A stretch of DNA of 64,000 nucleotides, from contig NZ_QPCG01000008.1 of the NCBI RefSeq assembly GCF_003351025.1, forward strand, positions 62,001 through 126,000. Reading direction: 5' to 3'. The stretch is from Mucilaginibacter endophyticus (GTDB lineage: Bacteria > Bacteroidota > Bacteroidia > Sphingobacteriales > Sphingobacteriaceae). Numbering within the stretch: the stretch's first letter is position 1; each line of letters starts with the position of its first letter. The position numbers were made by a program, and so were the translations under genes. The notes under the pieces are model-generated. The model searched no databases and was not told the DNA's origin. It was given only the letters and a program-made list of their open reading frames with translations. Of this stretch, positions 36,373-44,346 are shown one piece after another.

Positions 36373-36481
36373 ACGATAAAACGTGTCTGCGCTATAGATT
36401 TAGAGAATAGGCGGGCATTCAATCTTCATAATCCGTTCATTTAACCGTCCAAAACTTAATGCAATGTTCATGTCGCACAGG

Positions 36482-36489
36482 TAGGTTTG
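36482..36489 (+). promoter_or_regulatory. Candidate -7 promoter element
   Basis: TAGGTTTG matches TAnnTTTG and lies 15 bases before the ATG at 36505. No TTG is found at the expected -33 spacing. Confidence 0.5.
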
Positions 36490-36504
36490 GGTAAAATCGA
36501 GATT

Positions 36505-37437
36505 ATGAAAAAGATTGCAAGTGTATTTATGGTGCTTTTGATCGTATCAATAGTATCTGTTAAAACCTATGCACAAATTAGTGTAGGTGTATCAGTTAAT
36601 ATCGCTCCGCCTGTTTTACCAACATATTCACAGCCGCCTTGTCCCGTTGACGGATATTTATGGACTCCAGGTTATTGGGCTTATGACCAGGATGGCGGAT
36701 ATTATTGGGTGCCCGGCGTATGGGTAAGCCCGCCAAGGGTTGGTTATTTGTGGACGCCTGGTTACTGGGGATACAATGGTGCCGTATATGTTTTTCATGA
36801 AGGATACTGGGGCCCGCACATTGGTTTTTATGGCGGCGTAAACTATGGCTACGGTTATGTTGGCACCGGCTATGTGGGCGGTCGCTGGGCTGGTAATTCA
36901 TTTCAGTACAACACAGCCGTTGTGAATGTTAATAACACGGTTGTGCATAATACCTATATCAATAAAACAGTTGTAAACAACGTTACCGTTAATAACAATA
37001 GCTTTAACGGCCCGGGCGGTGTAACTGCCCAGCCCAGACCGCAGGACCGGGCAGCTGAAAGGGATGCGCATCTGCAACCAACGTCAGATCAGGTTAGTCA
37101 CCGTCAGGTTGCGGTTAAAGACCGGAGCCAGTTTGCTAAAGTAAATAACGGGCAGCCGGTAACTACAGCTATGAACAGGGTTAACGGAAACCGTTTTGCA
37201 TCTGATGGAAACAATGCCCGGTCATCCTCAAGGAGTAATGCCGACAATAATCCCGCAAGGCCCCGTCCTTCAGAAAGTACCGATCATCCGGTTAGCAACC
37301 AGCCAAGACCGGTAAATAATCAACAAAGGCCTGAAGGTAATCAGCCAAAGCCGGTAAATCAGCAACGGGCCAGAACTCCACAAAGGCAGGTGCCCGCGCG
37401 GCATCAGGCAGCCCCACACCGGGAAAGGCAACGCTAA
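36505..37437 (+). CDS. Secreted YXWGXW-repeat protein with a Pro/Gln/Asn/Arg-rich tail
   Basis: A 310-residue protein with a signal peptide (about residues 1-22, TYA-Q). After it come tandem aromatic repeats of the form YLWTPGYWAYDQDGGYYWVPG, YLWTPGYWGYNG and GYWGPHIGFYGG. Next is an Asn/Val-rich stretch (about 135-175), and then a basic Pro/Gln/Asn/Arg tail with repeats such as NQPRPVNNQQRPEGNQPKP. This fits YXWGXW-repeat proteins of Bacteroidota. The tail is disordered. Function unknown; envelope association is likely. Confidence 0.8.
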   Translation: MKKIASVFMVLLIVSIVSVKTYAQISVGVSVNIAPPVLPTYSQPPCPVDGYLWTPGYWAYDQDGGYYWVPGVWVSPPRVGYLWTPGYWGYNGAVYVFHEGYWGPHIGFYGGVNYGYGYVGTGYVGGRWAGNSFQYNTAVVNVNNTVVHNTYINKTVVNNVTVNNNSFNGPGGVTAQPRPQDRAAERDAHLQPTSDQVSHRQVAVKDRSQFAKVNNGQPVTTAMNRVNGNRFASDGNNARSSSRSNADNNPARPRPSESTDHPVSNQPRPVNNQQRPEGNQPKPVNQQRARTPQRQVPARHQAAPHRERQR

Positions 37438-37470
37438 GCTAACAATTGCCCCAAAGTACATTATATAAAG

Positions 37471-37508
37471 AAGCCCTAACTGGTTATTCAGTTAGGGCTT
37501 TGTATTTT
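37471..37508. terminator. Rho-independent terminator between convergent genes
   Basis: AAGCCCTAACTG and CAGTTAGGGCTT form a perfect 12-bp stem followed by TGTATTTTT. It lies between the YXWGXW gene and apaG and can serve both. Confidence 0.9.
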
Positions 37509-37509
37509 T

Positions 37510-37544
37510 AAAGTCTTGTTTCTTGAATCTTGCTGTCTTGACTC
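37510..37544 (-). repeat. Degenerate CAAGAC/CAAGATTC repeat at the apaG stop
   Basis: On the minus strand, directly after the apaG stop, units TGAGAGTCAAGACAGCAAGA and TTCAAGAAACAAGACTT follow one another. The same unit type occurs after trmD/VOC at 45236-45336 and after rimM at 47812-47853. Confidence 0.5.
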
Positions 37545-37931
37545 TCAATTCAGCCTATACGGCGCTATCAGATAAAATTCCGGGATCTGCACATTGAAAT
37601 TGGCATTATCCAACATACGAACCATGTGGTATTCGCCTTTCATATTACCCATATCGGTTTTAAGGTTGCAGCCTGATACATACTCGTGCGTATGGCCCGG
37701 TTCAATAACCGGTTGCTGGCCCACTACACCTTCACCTTCCACTTCGCGCTTCGCGCCGTTTGAGTCAAATATATACCAATGGCGGCTCATCAACCTGATG
37801 GCGTAGTTGGTCATGTTCTCGATGCTTACCTTATAGGCAAACATAAAATGATCGTTTGCCGGGTTTGAATACTCCGGCTGATATATGGTTTCTATGGAAA
37901 CCTTAACACCCTCAGTAATAGTGGTAACCAT
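37545..37931 (-). CDS. apaG: ApaG protein
   Basis: A 128-residue beta-sandwich protein of the ApaG/DUF525 family, classically linked to Co2+/Mg2+ resistance and co-transcribed with dinucleotide metabolism genes in enterics. The motifs YSNPANDHFMFAYKVSIEN, SRHWYIFDSNG, VVGQQPVIEPGHTHEYVSG, and MKGEYHM are characteristic. The ATG at 37931 is preferred; the frame extends upstream by 14 codons. It follows dusB after 45 bases, so an operon is likely. Confidence 0.93.
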   Translation of the reverse strand: MVTTITEGVKVSIETIYQPEYSNPANDHFMFAYKVSIENMTNYAIRLMSRHWYIFDSNGAKREVEGEGVVGQQPVIEPGHTHEYVSGCNLKTDMGNMKGEYHMVRMLDNANFNVQIPEFYLIAPYRLN

Positions 37932-37976
37932 GTGACAAGTATCGTTTATTTCAAATATATAGAAAGGGAGCAAATA

Positions 37977-38969
37977 TTAAGCCATTTCAATGGCATATTT
38001 TTCTTCAATCTCGGCCAGGATCTGGTCAACTGATTCAAGATCAGGGGCAGTAACAAAACGCATCCTGAACTCTTTGAAATGATCTATCCCTTTAAAGTAG
38101 TTAGAATAGTGCCTGCGCATCTCAAAAATGCCTGTTTTTGGCCCTTTCCATTCTATTGATTTGTATAAATGTGCTTTGCATGCAGCAACGCGCTCGGCAA
38201 TTGTGGGCTTATCCAGGTATTCGCCGGTTTTAAAATAGTGCTTTATTTCGCGAAAAATCCACGGATAACCGATAGCCGCGCGACCGATCATCATGCCATC
38301 AACCTCATATTCCATCCGCCATGCCGCGGCTTTTTCGGGCGAATCGATGTCGCCATTGCCGAAAATGGGGATTTTTATACGCGGGTTTTTCTTGATATCT
38401 CTGATCAGCGCCCAGTCGGCCACGCCCTTATACATCTGCGCACGGGTGCGGCCATGTATAGTAAGCGCCTTGATGCCAACATCCTGCAGGCGTTCGGCAA
38501 CCTCGTAAACGTTTTTGGTGTTATCGTCCCAGCCAAGGCGGGTTTTAACCGTTACCGGTAAATGTGTTGCCTCAACAACCGCTTTGGTCATGGCAACCAT
38601 TTTATCAATATCCTGCAATAAGCTTGCACCTGCACCACGGCAAGCCACCTGTTTTACCGGGCAACCGTAGTTAATATCCATCAGGTCGGGCCCTGCCAGC
38701 GTAGCAATCTCAGTAGCTTCGCGCATGTGGTCGATATCGCTCCCAAAGATCTGGATACCGATGGGCCTTTCGTATTCAAAAATATCAAGCTTTTGCCTGC
38801 TTTTTGCCGCGTCGCGGATGAGGCCCTCGCTGGAGATGAACTCTGTATACATCATATCCGCGCCGTTTTGCTTACACACATAACGGAACGGCGGATCACT
38901 CACGTCCTCCATCGGCGCCAGCAACAGCGGGAACTCTCCTAAATCAATATTTCCTATTTTTACAGACAT
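37977..38969 (-). CDS. dusB: tRNA-dihydrouridine synthase (DusB type)
   Basis: A 330-residue FMN enzyme that reduces uridines in tRNA D-loops. The FMN site LLAPMEDVSDPPFR, the catalytic Cys in INYGCPVKQVACRGAGASLL, and KTRLGWD, TIHGRTRAQMYKG and GNGDI are complete. It is followed by apaG. The -7 element TATTTTTG lies at 38986-38993. Confidence 0.95.
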   Translation of the reverse strand: MSVKIGNIDLGEFPLLLAPMEDVSDPPFRYVCKQNGADMMYTEFISSEGLIRDAAKSRQKLDIFEYERPIGIQIFGSDIDHMREATEIATLAGPDLMDINYGCPVKQVACRGAGASLLQDIDKMVAMTKAVVEATHLPVTVKTRLGWDDNTKNVYEVAERLQDVGIKALTIHGRTRAQMYKGVADWALIRDIKKNPRIKIPIFGNGDIDSPEKAAAWRMEYEVDGMMIGRAAIGYPWIFREIKHYFKTGEYLDKPTIAERVAACKAHLYKSIEWKGPKTGIFEMRRHYSNYFKGIDHFKEFRMRFVTAPDLESVDQILAEIEEKYAIEMA

Positions 38970-38985
38970 CCTTATCTTTAGCCTG

Positions 38986-38993
38986 CAAAAATA
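38986..38993 (-). promoter_or_regulatory. Candidate -7 promoter element of dusB
   Basis: TATTTTTG on the minus strand fits TAnnTTTG, 17 bases before the dusB ATG. No matching TTG is visible at -33. Confidence 0.45.
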
Positions 38994-39008
38994 CGAATTT
39001 TACATCGA

Positions 39009-39953
39009 ATGATAAAAGACCCAATTCAAGTGCCTCAGCCACAGAGAAGTCAAATAACGCCGTCTTTACAATTTATTATACTGATTGCCCTAACTATTGG
39101 GCTGCTGATAGTGTGTAGTTTAATAGCTGCAGGAATTATTGGTGCCATATTCGGAACACAAACGCTTACCGATACTTTTACCTTTAATTTGCACAACCCG
39201 CATGTTGGCGCGGCTTTGTGGACATTGCAGATCATCAGCACTACCTTGCCGCTGTACCTGGCCCCTGTAATTTTTGCGCGTTTTATAGTAAAGGAGCCTG
39301 TAGATTATCTGAAAGTCACCCCCAAATTTCCGCCTGTATTGTTGCTGCTGATCTTATCTATCATGATCTGCTCATCGCCGGTTATGGAAGTGCTGGTAAA
39401 TGTTAATCAGAAATTGGTACTGCCGGCCCCGTTAAAGAGCTTAGAAGATGCTTTACGTGCTATGGAAGCCCAGGCCCAAAAAGCTACGGAAGCTATGCTG
39501 CAGATGAAGACGGTATCAGATATGCTTTTCGCTGTTCTGGTTGTTGGTTTGTTGACTGCCATTGCCGAGGAGTTTTTATTCAGGGGATGCTTGCAAACTA
39601 TCATGATCAGGTGGACAGGAAACCCGCATGCTGCTATCTGGATCACGGCTATCCTTTTCAGCGCTTTCCACATGGAGTTTTTTACCTTTTTGCCGCGTGT
39701 GGCATTGGGCGTATTTTTTGGCTATTTTGTGATGTGGAGCGGCAGCATCTGGACAAGCGTTTGGGCGCATTTTTTAAATAATGCCACCCAGGTAGTGATC
39801 CTGTACCTGTATTCGCAAAAACGTATAACGTTTGATCCTAATGATCAGCACGTTTTTAATTATCAGAGCTATGCGTTAAGCGTAATAATTATTTTAATTT
39901 TGCTTTTTATGTACAGAAATACTGCTAAAGGAAAAAGCCCGCTCTTGAGTTAA
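39009..39953 (+). CDS. CPBP-family intramembrane metalloprotease
   Basis: A 314-residue protein with about eight hydrophobic segments. The CPBP/Abi motifs are intact: EEFLFRGCLQTIM (EExxxR), FSAFHMEFFTFLPR (FxxxH) and WAHFLNNATQ (HxxxN). Proteins of this family cleave CaaX or similar substrates, or serve as bacteriocin immunity factors. Its stop is directly followed by the ATG of the DUF2007 gene, so it heads an operon with DUF2007, cdsA and psd. A link to lipid synthesis follows only from context. Confidence 0.9.
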   Translation: MIKDPIQVPQPQRSQITPSLQFIILIALTIGLLIVCSLIAAGIIGAIFGTQTLTDTFTFNLHNPHVGAALWTLQIISTTLPLYLAPVIFARFIVKEPVDYLKVTPKFPPVLLLLILSIMICSSPVMEVLVNVNQKLVLPAPLKSLEDALRAMEAQAQKATEAMLQMKTVSDMLFAVLVVGLLTAIAEEFLFRGCLQTIMIRWTGNPHAAIWITAILFSAFHMEFFTFLPRVALGVFFGYFVMWSGSIWTSVWAHFLNNATQVVILYLYSQKRITFDPNDQHVFNYQSYALSVIIILILLFMYRNTAKGKSPLLS

Positions 39954-40166
39954 ATGGAAAAAAACTGGGTTAAAATTTTTACTTCAACTAATTTTTACCA
40001 ATCAGAAATTGTTAAGCAGATGCTTACCGGGCATCATATTGACACCGTTTTGCTTAATAAGCAGGATTCATCGCACCGAAATTTTGGCGAAATTGAGGTT
40101 TATATTCACCAGGAGGATTTTAGTAAGGCCATTGAGATCATGATCCTCAATCAAATTAATATATGA
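39954..40166 (+). CDS. DUF2007 family protein (putative signal-transducing)
   Basis: A 70-residue protein of the DUF2007/PII-like small-protein family: MEKNWVKIFTSTNFYQSEIV, then KQMLTGHHIDTVLLNKQDSS, then GEIEVYIHQEDFSKAIEI. It begins one base after the CPBP stop and overlaps cdsA by four bases (ATGA). Such proteins sit between membrane-lipid genes in many Bacteroidota; the role is unknown. Confidence 0.88.
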   Translation: MEKNWVKIFTSTNFYQSEIVKQMLTGHHIDTVLLNKQDSSHRNFGEIEVYIHQEDFSKAIEIMILNQINI

Positions 40167-40969
40167 AACAACGCGCCATCACTGGCTTATTTTTTATTAT
40201 CGTAATGATTGGGTCTAATTTGTTAGGCTCTTATGTATTTAGTGTTTTTTACCTGTTATTAAGTCTGTTTTGCCTTCTGGAGTTTTACAAGCTGGTTAAA
40301 CAGGGCGGCATGCAGCCAGAGCGTTTTACAGGTGCCCTTGCAGGCGTAACCATGTTTTTCTTTTTTGCGGCTAATTGCTATTTCCCGGCATATAAATATA
40401 TCATACTGTTGCCGATACTGCTTAGCTTTATTCCGATAGGCGAGTTGTACAAAAAATCTGAGGCGCCATTTACTAATATCGGGTTTACTTACCTGGGCTT
40501 ATTAATGGCCGTAGTACCGTTTATGTTTTTCCATGCTATGGCTTTTACACGTGGCGACGGCGTATTTAACTTTCACGTACCACTGGGCTTTTTGATTATG
40601 CTGTGGAGCAACGATACCGGAGCTTACCTGGTTGGCAGCAAGTTTGGCCGTAATAAACTGTTTGAGCGGCATTCACCCAAAAAGTCATGGGAGGGCTTTA
40701 TCGGCGGTATCCTGATCTGCGCTTTCGCGGCATATATTTTGAGTAATTTTTATACAGAGTACAATCGCTTTGATTGGATCATCATGTCACTCATTATCTC
40801 AAACTTTGGCACCATGGGCGACCTGGTTGAATCCATGTTCAAACGTAGCCTTAATGTAAAAGACTCAGGGGGCATATTGCCGGGCCACGGCGGCTTGCTC
40901 GACAGGTTTGACGGGCTCTTGATGGCCGCGCCAATTGTATATGCATACCTGTACTTAATTTCAAATTAG
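40163..40969 (+). CDS. cdsA: Phosphatidate cytidylyltransferase
   Basis: A 268-residue membrane enzyme that makes CDP-diacylglycerol from phosphatidic acid and CTP. It has about seven or eight helices, and the C-terminal signature KRSLNVKDSGGILPGHGGLL, directly followed by DRFDG, is complete. Its start overlaps DUF2007 (ATGA), and psd follows after 26 bases. Together they cover CDP-DAG to phosphatidylethanolamine synthesis; a phosphatidylserine synthase is not in the window. Confidence 0.96.
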   Translation: MKQRAITGLFFIIVMIGSNLLGSYVFSVFYLLLSLFCLLEFYKLVKQGGMQPERFTGALAGVTMFFFFAANCYFPAYKYIILLPILLSFIPIGELYKKSEAPFTNIGFTYLGLLMAVVPFMFFHAMAFTRGDGVFNFHVPLGFLIMLWSNDTGAYLVGSKFGRNKLFERHSPKKSWEGFIGGILICAFAAYILSNFYTEYNRFDWIIMSLIISNFGTMGDLVESMFKRSLNVKDSGGILPGHGGLLDRFDGLLMAAPIVYAYLYLISN

Positions 40970-40995
40970 TAGTTTTGTATTAAACCCTATAAATA

Positions 40996-41916
40996 ATGAC
41001 CATACATAAAGAAGGCTATACCTCACTCGCTATTACTATCCTGTTCATTTTTGTTTTAAATGCGCTAATACAATTTTACATGCCAACCGCGCATACCTTA
41101 AAATGGATAGTTTACATTTTTTCGGGTGCTTTATTTTTGATCATCCTGCAATTTTTCCGCAGTCCGTTCTTCGATATCGAAACAGCCGAAAATACTATCC
41201 TGTGCCCTGCCGATGGCAAGGTTGTAGTGATAGAAGAAACTGAAGAAACCGAATTTTTAAAAGATAAACGCATTCAGCTGTCGGTTTTCATGTCGCCGGT
41301 TAACGTGCACGTAAACCGTAACCCCATTGCAGGCGTGGTGAGTTATTTTAAATACCACAAAGGTAAATACCTGGTGGCCTGGCACCCGAAATCCTCAACA
41401 GAAAACGAGCGTACTACCATCGCTATTGAAAACAGCAAAGGTGTAACCGTATTGTTCAGGCAGATAGCCGGCGCGCTTGCCCGTCGTATTGTATGGTATG
41501 TTAAAGAAGGCGATATTGTTGATCAGGGTCAGCAGTTTGGGTTTATTAAATTTGGATCGAGGGTGGATGTTTTCCTGCCGCTTGGTACTAAAATATTGGT
41601 GAATATTGGCGATGTGGTTAAAGGTGGCCGTACCGTTTTAGCCGAGCTGGTTGATCCGGAGCCGGTGAAGGCAGCTAAGAAGCCTGCTGCTGTTACTGAA
41701 GCGCCTGCTGCACCAGTTGAGCCCGCAGTATTGGTGGAAGAAACACCGACTATGAATAGCATTACCCCGGCACCATCATTAGTAGTTGACCACCCTGAGG
41801 CTGTTGAAAGCGCGTCTGCTGAAGAAGATGCTGTAGAGAAAACTACTAAGAAGAAAACATCCGCTCCGAAAGCTAAAAAAGCTGACGATGCAGCTGAAGA
41901 AGCGGATAGCGAATAA
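40996..41916 (+). CDS. psd: Phosphatidylserine decarboxylase family protein with a charged C-terminal extension
   Basis: A 306-residue proenzyme. Two N-terminal helices (about 10-50) anchor it. The catalytic and autoprocessing region is typical of the short Psd type: SPVNVHVNRNP (His), and FGSRVDVFLP with the Gly-Ser cleavage site (S188) that yields the pyruvoyl group. Normal members end near residue 220. Here 86 more residues follow that are rich in Ala, Pro, Glu, Thr and Lys and look disordered. Last gene of the CPBP/DUF2007/cdsA/psd operon; a strong terminator follows. Confidence 0.92.
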   Translation: MTIHKEGYTSLAITILFIFVLNALIQFYMPTAHTLKWIVYIFSGALFLIILQFFRSPFFDIETAENTILCPADGKVVVIEETEETEFLKDKRIQLSVFMSPVNVHVNRNPIAGVVSYFKYHKGKYLVAWHPKSSTENERTTIAIENSKGVTVLFRQIAGALARRIVWYVKEGDIVDQGQQFGFIKFGSRVDVFLPLGTKILVNIGDVVKGGRTVLAELVDPEPVKAAKKPAAVTEAPAAPVEPAVLVEETPTMNSITPAPSLVVDHPEAVESASAEEDAVEKTTKKKTSAPKAKKADDAAEEADSE

Positions 41917-41936
41917 TTAGCACAACCGATTTATAT

Positions 41937-41970
41937 AAAAGCAGATGAGGGTAACTCATCTGCTTTTTTT
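41937..41970 (+). terminator. Rho-independent terminator of the cdsA-psd operon
   Basis: AAAAGCAGATGAG pairs with CTCATCTGCTTTT (13 bp) and is followed by TTTTTG. Confidence 0.92.
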
Positions 41971-42018
41971 GTGCCTGGGTATTTTGCACGCGTCGATCAG
42001 CCTACCTATAATAAAGCC

Positions 42019-42177
42019 AATTGTCATTTCGAACGAACGGGTGCAGGGATAAAGCGATGGCGTGAGGAGAAATCTTATACGCCTTGTTTTAACGATTACG
42101 GAGGACTTAAAAAGGTGTATAAGATTTCTCTTTCGCCCCATGACGGAGACCCGCGCTGCTCCCTCGAAATGACAATT
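42019..42177. repeat. Palindromic AATTGTCATTTCGA element
   Basis: Outer arms AATTGTCATTTCGA and TCGAAATGACAATT, inner arms GAGAAATCTTATAC (42067-42080) and GTATAAGATTTCTC (42117-42130). The layout resembles the 45749-45844 element, with different inner sequence. A MITE or REP-like element is likely; no transposase is present. Confidence 0.8.
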
Positions 42178-42370
42178 TTTTACTTATTGGAATGGTAAAT
42201 AGGCTGTCGCGGGTTTAGCGATAGTGTACGCATAGTTGAAGCTGAAAGCTTCAACTGTGGTAACCACGGGTTACAAACCTGAGGCAGTTTGGTTGTGTGT
42301 GGGGGATAAGGCCTTCGTCTTTGAAAATCAATAGATTAGGTATCTATTACTTCAAAAACCTTCACATAGC

Positions 42371-42408
42371 AAAAGGCCTTACCGAAATTTCTTTCAGAAA
42401 GGCCTTTT
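42371..42408 (-). terminator. Terminator downstream of rplS
   Basis: AAAAGGCCTT and AAGGCCTTTT form a 10-bp stem on either strand, 31 bases after the rplS stop. Confidence 0.78.
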
Positions 42409-42439
42409 AATTTTTTATATACCGCTAAGGGTGGTTAAA

Positions 42440-42787
42440 TTAAACGCGTTTTGATTTGATACGAGCTGCTTTACCGGTAAGGGCACGCAGGTAGTACAGT
42501 TTAGAACGACGAACTTTACCAACACTGTTAACTTCGATTTTATCGATGTTAGGAGAGTTAACAGGGAAGATACGCTCAACGCCAATGCCATTTGATACTT
42601 TACGCACAGTAAAAGTCTCGCTTACACCAACGCTGTTACGCTGAATTACCACACCTTGGTAAACCTGAACACGTTCTTTATTTCCTTCTCTGATTTTATA
42701 GTGAACACTTACAGTATCACCAGCTTTGAAGGATGGAAGCTGCTTTTTTTCTACTGATTGCTCTTCAACAAATTTTACTAAATCCAT
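42440..42787 (-). CDS. rplS: 50S ribosomal protein L19
   Basis: A 115-residue ribosomal protein at the 30S/50S interface. FKAGDTVSVHYKIREGNKER, QVYQGVVIQRN, GVERIFPVNSPNIDKIEV and KLYYLRALTGKAARIK are diagnostic. In many bacteria it is the last gene of rpsP-rimM-trmD-rplS; here the same strand and order hold, but other genes separate it from trmD. Its leader contains a stable hairpin directly after a -7 element. Confidence 0.97.
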   Translation of the reverse strand: MDLVKFVEEQSVEKKQLPSFKAGDTVSVHYKIREGNKERVQVYQGVVIQRNSVGVSETFTVRKVSNGIGVERIFPVNSPNIDKIEVNSVGKVRRSKLYYLRALTGKAARIKSKRV

Positions 42788-42805
42788 GATTTTAAGCTCT
42801 TAATG

Positions 42806-42828
42806 CGATTTTTAGCCCGTAAAAATCG
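42806..42828 (-). promoter_or_regulatory. Hairpin in the L19 leader
   Basis: CGATTTTT and AAAAATCG form a perfect 8-bp stem with loop AGCCCGT (plus-strand reading), starting within a few bases of the predicted transcription start. Ribosomal protein leaders of this kind often bind their own protein. I recall L19 leaders being proposed in Flavobacteria; whether this is one is open. Confidence 0.5.
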
Positions 42829-42833
42829 GATTG

Positions 42834-42841
42834 CAAGTATA
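42834..42841 (-). promoter_or_regulatory. Candidate -7 promoter element of rplS
   Basis: TATACTTG on the minus strand matches TAnnTTTG at seven of eight positions, followed by CAATCCG; the rplS ATG lies 46 bases further. Confidence 0.5.
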
Positions 42842-42918
42842 GGGATTATTTTCAATAAATGAAAGCCAAATTTAAAAATTTCCACATTTAGTTTTTTTAT
42901 TCACAGCCGGTTGTGGTT

Positions 42919-42960
42919 TATGCAGCCTTACGAAGTTTTAAAACTTCGTAAGGCTGCATA
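42919..42960. repeat. 42-bp perfect palindrome
   Basis: The sequence from TATGCAGCCTTACGAAGTTT reads identically on both strands across 42 bases with no loop. It lies between the small membrane protein gene (ending 42980) and rplS. It could act as a terminator for the sigma cassette without a T-run, or be a REP-like element. Confidence 0.85.
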
Positions 42961-42979
42961 TGGAGATCAATATCGGTTT

Positions 42980-43225
42980 TCATTTTTCAATGGTCACAGT
43001 AACAGGCTTCTTCTCTGTAAAATACGCAATAAGCGTATATACAAGCCCGGTCAATAGCAAATTGAATACAAAGTTGATGAGCGTATCGCTTACCGAATGC
43101 GAGTGTTTATCGATATCAACGAATGCGAAAACTGCATAGGCCAGCGCTATGGCCAATATAACCCAGCCAATAATGGATACAGGCAGGTAGATGATCCCTT
43201 TGCGGGTAAACCAGTTTAATTTCAT
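42980..43225 (-). CDS. Small two-helix membrane protein in the ECF sigma cassette
   Basis: An 81-residue protein with a basic start (MKLNWFTRKG) and two hydrophobic helices (GIIYLPVSIIGWVILAIALA and INFVFNLLLTGLVYTLIAYF), followed by a short charged tail. It lies 5 bases after the larger membrane protein gene, so it is the third gene of the cassette. No family was recognised. Confidence 0.72.
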   Translation of the reverse strand: MKLNWFTRKGIIYLPVSIIGWVILAIALAYAVFAFVDIDKHSHSVSDTLINFVFNLLLTGLVYTLIAYFTEKKPVTVTIEK

Positions 43226-43230
43226 GTTGA

Positions 43231-43722
43231 TTAGTTTTTGATGGATATGTTTTCTGTCATGGCGAAGTTGATGAAAGCTAATACAATGACCAGGCTGACG
43301 AGGATCAGCACAATGTTCAACAGTTTTAGCCGGATACTGATATTGAGCTCTTTTACCTTGCGCCTGTTAGGATCTATTTGCTGAACCTGCACGTGGATAA
43401 TAGACAGCAGGTTGATCACTATACAAACAACAGGCAGTATAAATAATACCAGCGGACCTATATAATCGATATAAGGTACTTTCTCCAACTGTACCATCAC
43501 GCTAAACATAGAGCTAAACCAGTTTGCATTGATGTGGAAGTGATAATACATGAATACGCATATCAAAAAATAACAGGGGACTATCACCAACCATAGTCCC
43601 AGGGCTGCCGAACGCCCGGCATTCATAATGGCCATTTTTACCACATCCTGGTGTTGGGATGGGTTTACATCGGGTACTTTTAAATTTTCCATTTGCTTTA
43701 AAAATTGGTCCTGATCTTTCAT
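43231..43722 (-). CDS. Membrane protein, candidate anti-sigma factor
   Basis: A 163-residue protein. The N-terminal 35 residues are soluble (MKDQDQFLKQMENLKVPDVN), then three or four helices follow. The ZAS (HxxxCxxC) and DUF-type anti-sigma motifs were not found. The position directly after an ECF sigma gene, with 44 bases between them, and the cytosolic N-terminus make it a candidate anti-sigma factor. It carries its own copy of the GCAACC/TTATA element upstream, so it may be expressed from the sigma factor's own promoter type. Confidence 0.65.
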   Translation of the reverse strand: MKDQDQFLKQMENLKVPDVNPSQHQDVVKMAIMNAGRSAALGLWLVIVPCYFLICVFMYYHFHINANWFSSMFSVMVQLEKVPYIDYIGPLVLFILPVVCIVINLLSIIHVQVQQIDPNRRKVKELNISIRLKLLNIVLILVSLVIVLAFINFAMTENISIKN

Positions 43723-43732
43723 GTTAATTACC

Positions 43733-43761
43733 CTTATAATGCATTAATTGATTTTGGTTGC
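43733..43761 (-). promoter_or_regulatory. GCAACC-N16-TTATAAG element upstream of the candidate anti-sigma gene
   Basis: On the minus strand, GCAACC (43761-43756) is followed after 16 bases by TTATAAG (43739-43733). The spacer carries AATTAATGCA, shared with the element upstream of the sigma gene. The AAC core fits ECF -35 recognition. Confidence 0.55.
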
Positions 43762-43766
43762 AGTGG

Positions 43767-44333
43767 TTAAAGCGTATTTCTTAGTTTCTCTAACCCACGC
43801 GAAAGCAGTGATTTTACCGTGCCTTCATTTTTATCCAGGATCTCGCTGATCTCGGTATTGGTTTTCTGTTCAAAGTAGCGTAATGAAATCACTTCCTGGT
43901 ATTTGAGATCCAGCTTAAGCAGGTTTTCGCGGATACGGTTATAGTCATGATATGCCTTCAGTTCCTGCTCCATCATTTCCCGCTCGTCGCTGGCATGGTC
44001 ATGCAGCAGTTTTTCCATCTGCGGGTTTTCCAGCAGTTGCTGTAACGATTCGGGTTTGTATTTACTGCTGCGGTAATATTGGTTGAGCTCGTTAGTGGCA
44101 ATGCGATAAAGCCAGGATGAGACACTTATGCCCTTCCATTTAAATGAGCCTATTTTTAAAAATGCTTTCAGAAAAGTTTCGGCAGCGATATCCCGGGAAA
44201 GGTCATAATCGCCGCAACGCCGCATGATGTAACCAAACACTGGTTTATACCAACGGTCAAACACCTGCCCAAAAGCAGCCGGATTGGTACGGCATTGTTC
44301 AATAAGCTGGGCTTCGGTGTGGTTAGGGTTCAT
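43767..44333 (-). CDS. ECF-type RNA polymerase sigma factor
   Basis: A 188-residue sigma-70 family protein. Region 2 is seen in WYKPVFGYIMRRCGDYDLSR then DIAAETFLKAFLKIGSF and SSWLYRIATNELNQYYR; region 4 in LKLDLKYQEVISLRYFEQ, then TEISEILDKNEGTVKSLLSR. Region 3 is absent, as usual for ECF. It is the first gene of a cassette with two membrane proteins, and an identical-looking promoter element precedes it and its neighbour, indicating autoregulation. Confidence 0.93.
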   Translation of the reverse strand: MNPNHTEAQLIEQCRTNPAAFGQVFDRWYKPVFGYIMRRCGDYDLSRDIAAETFLKAFLKIGSFKWKGISVSSWLYRIATNELNQYYRSSKYKPESLQQLLENPQMEKLLHDHASDEREMMEQELKAYHDYNRIRENLLKLDLKYQEVISLRYFEQKTNTEISEILDKNEGTVKSLLSRGLEKLRNTL

Positions 44334-44346
44334 AGCTGCAACGCTA

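Larger units (their letters stand above)
41971..42439. other. Repeat-rich intergenic region between psd and rplS
   Basis: It contains the palindromic element 42019-42177, a short inverted stretch with GTTGAAGCTGAAAGCTTCAAC (42236-42256), and the rplS terminator (42371-42408). No gene was seen. Confidence 0.6.
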
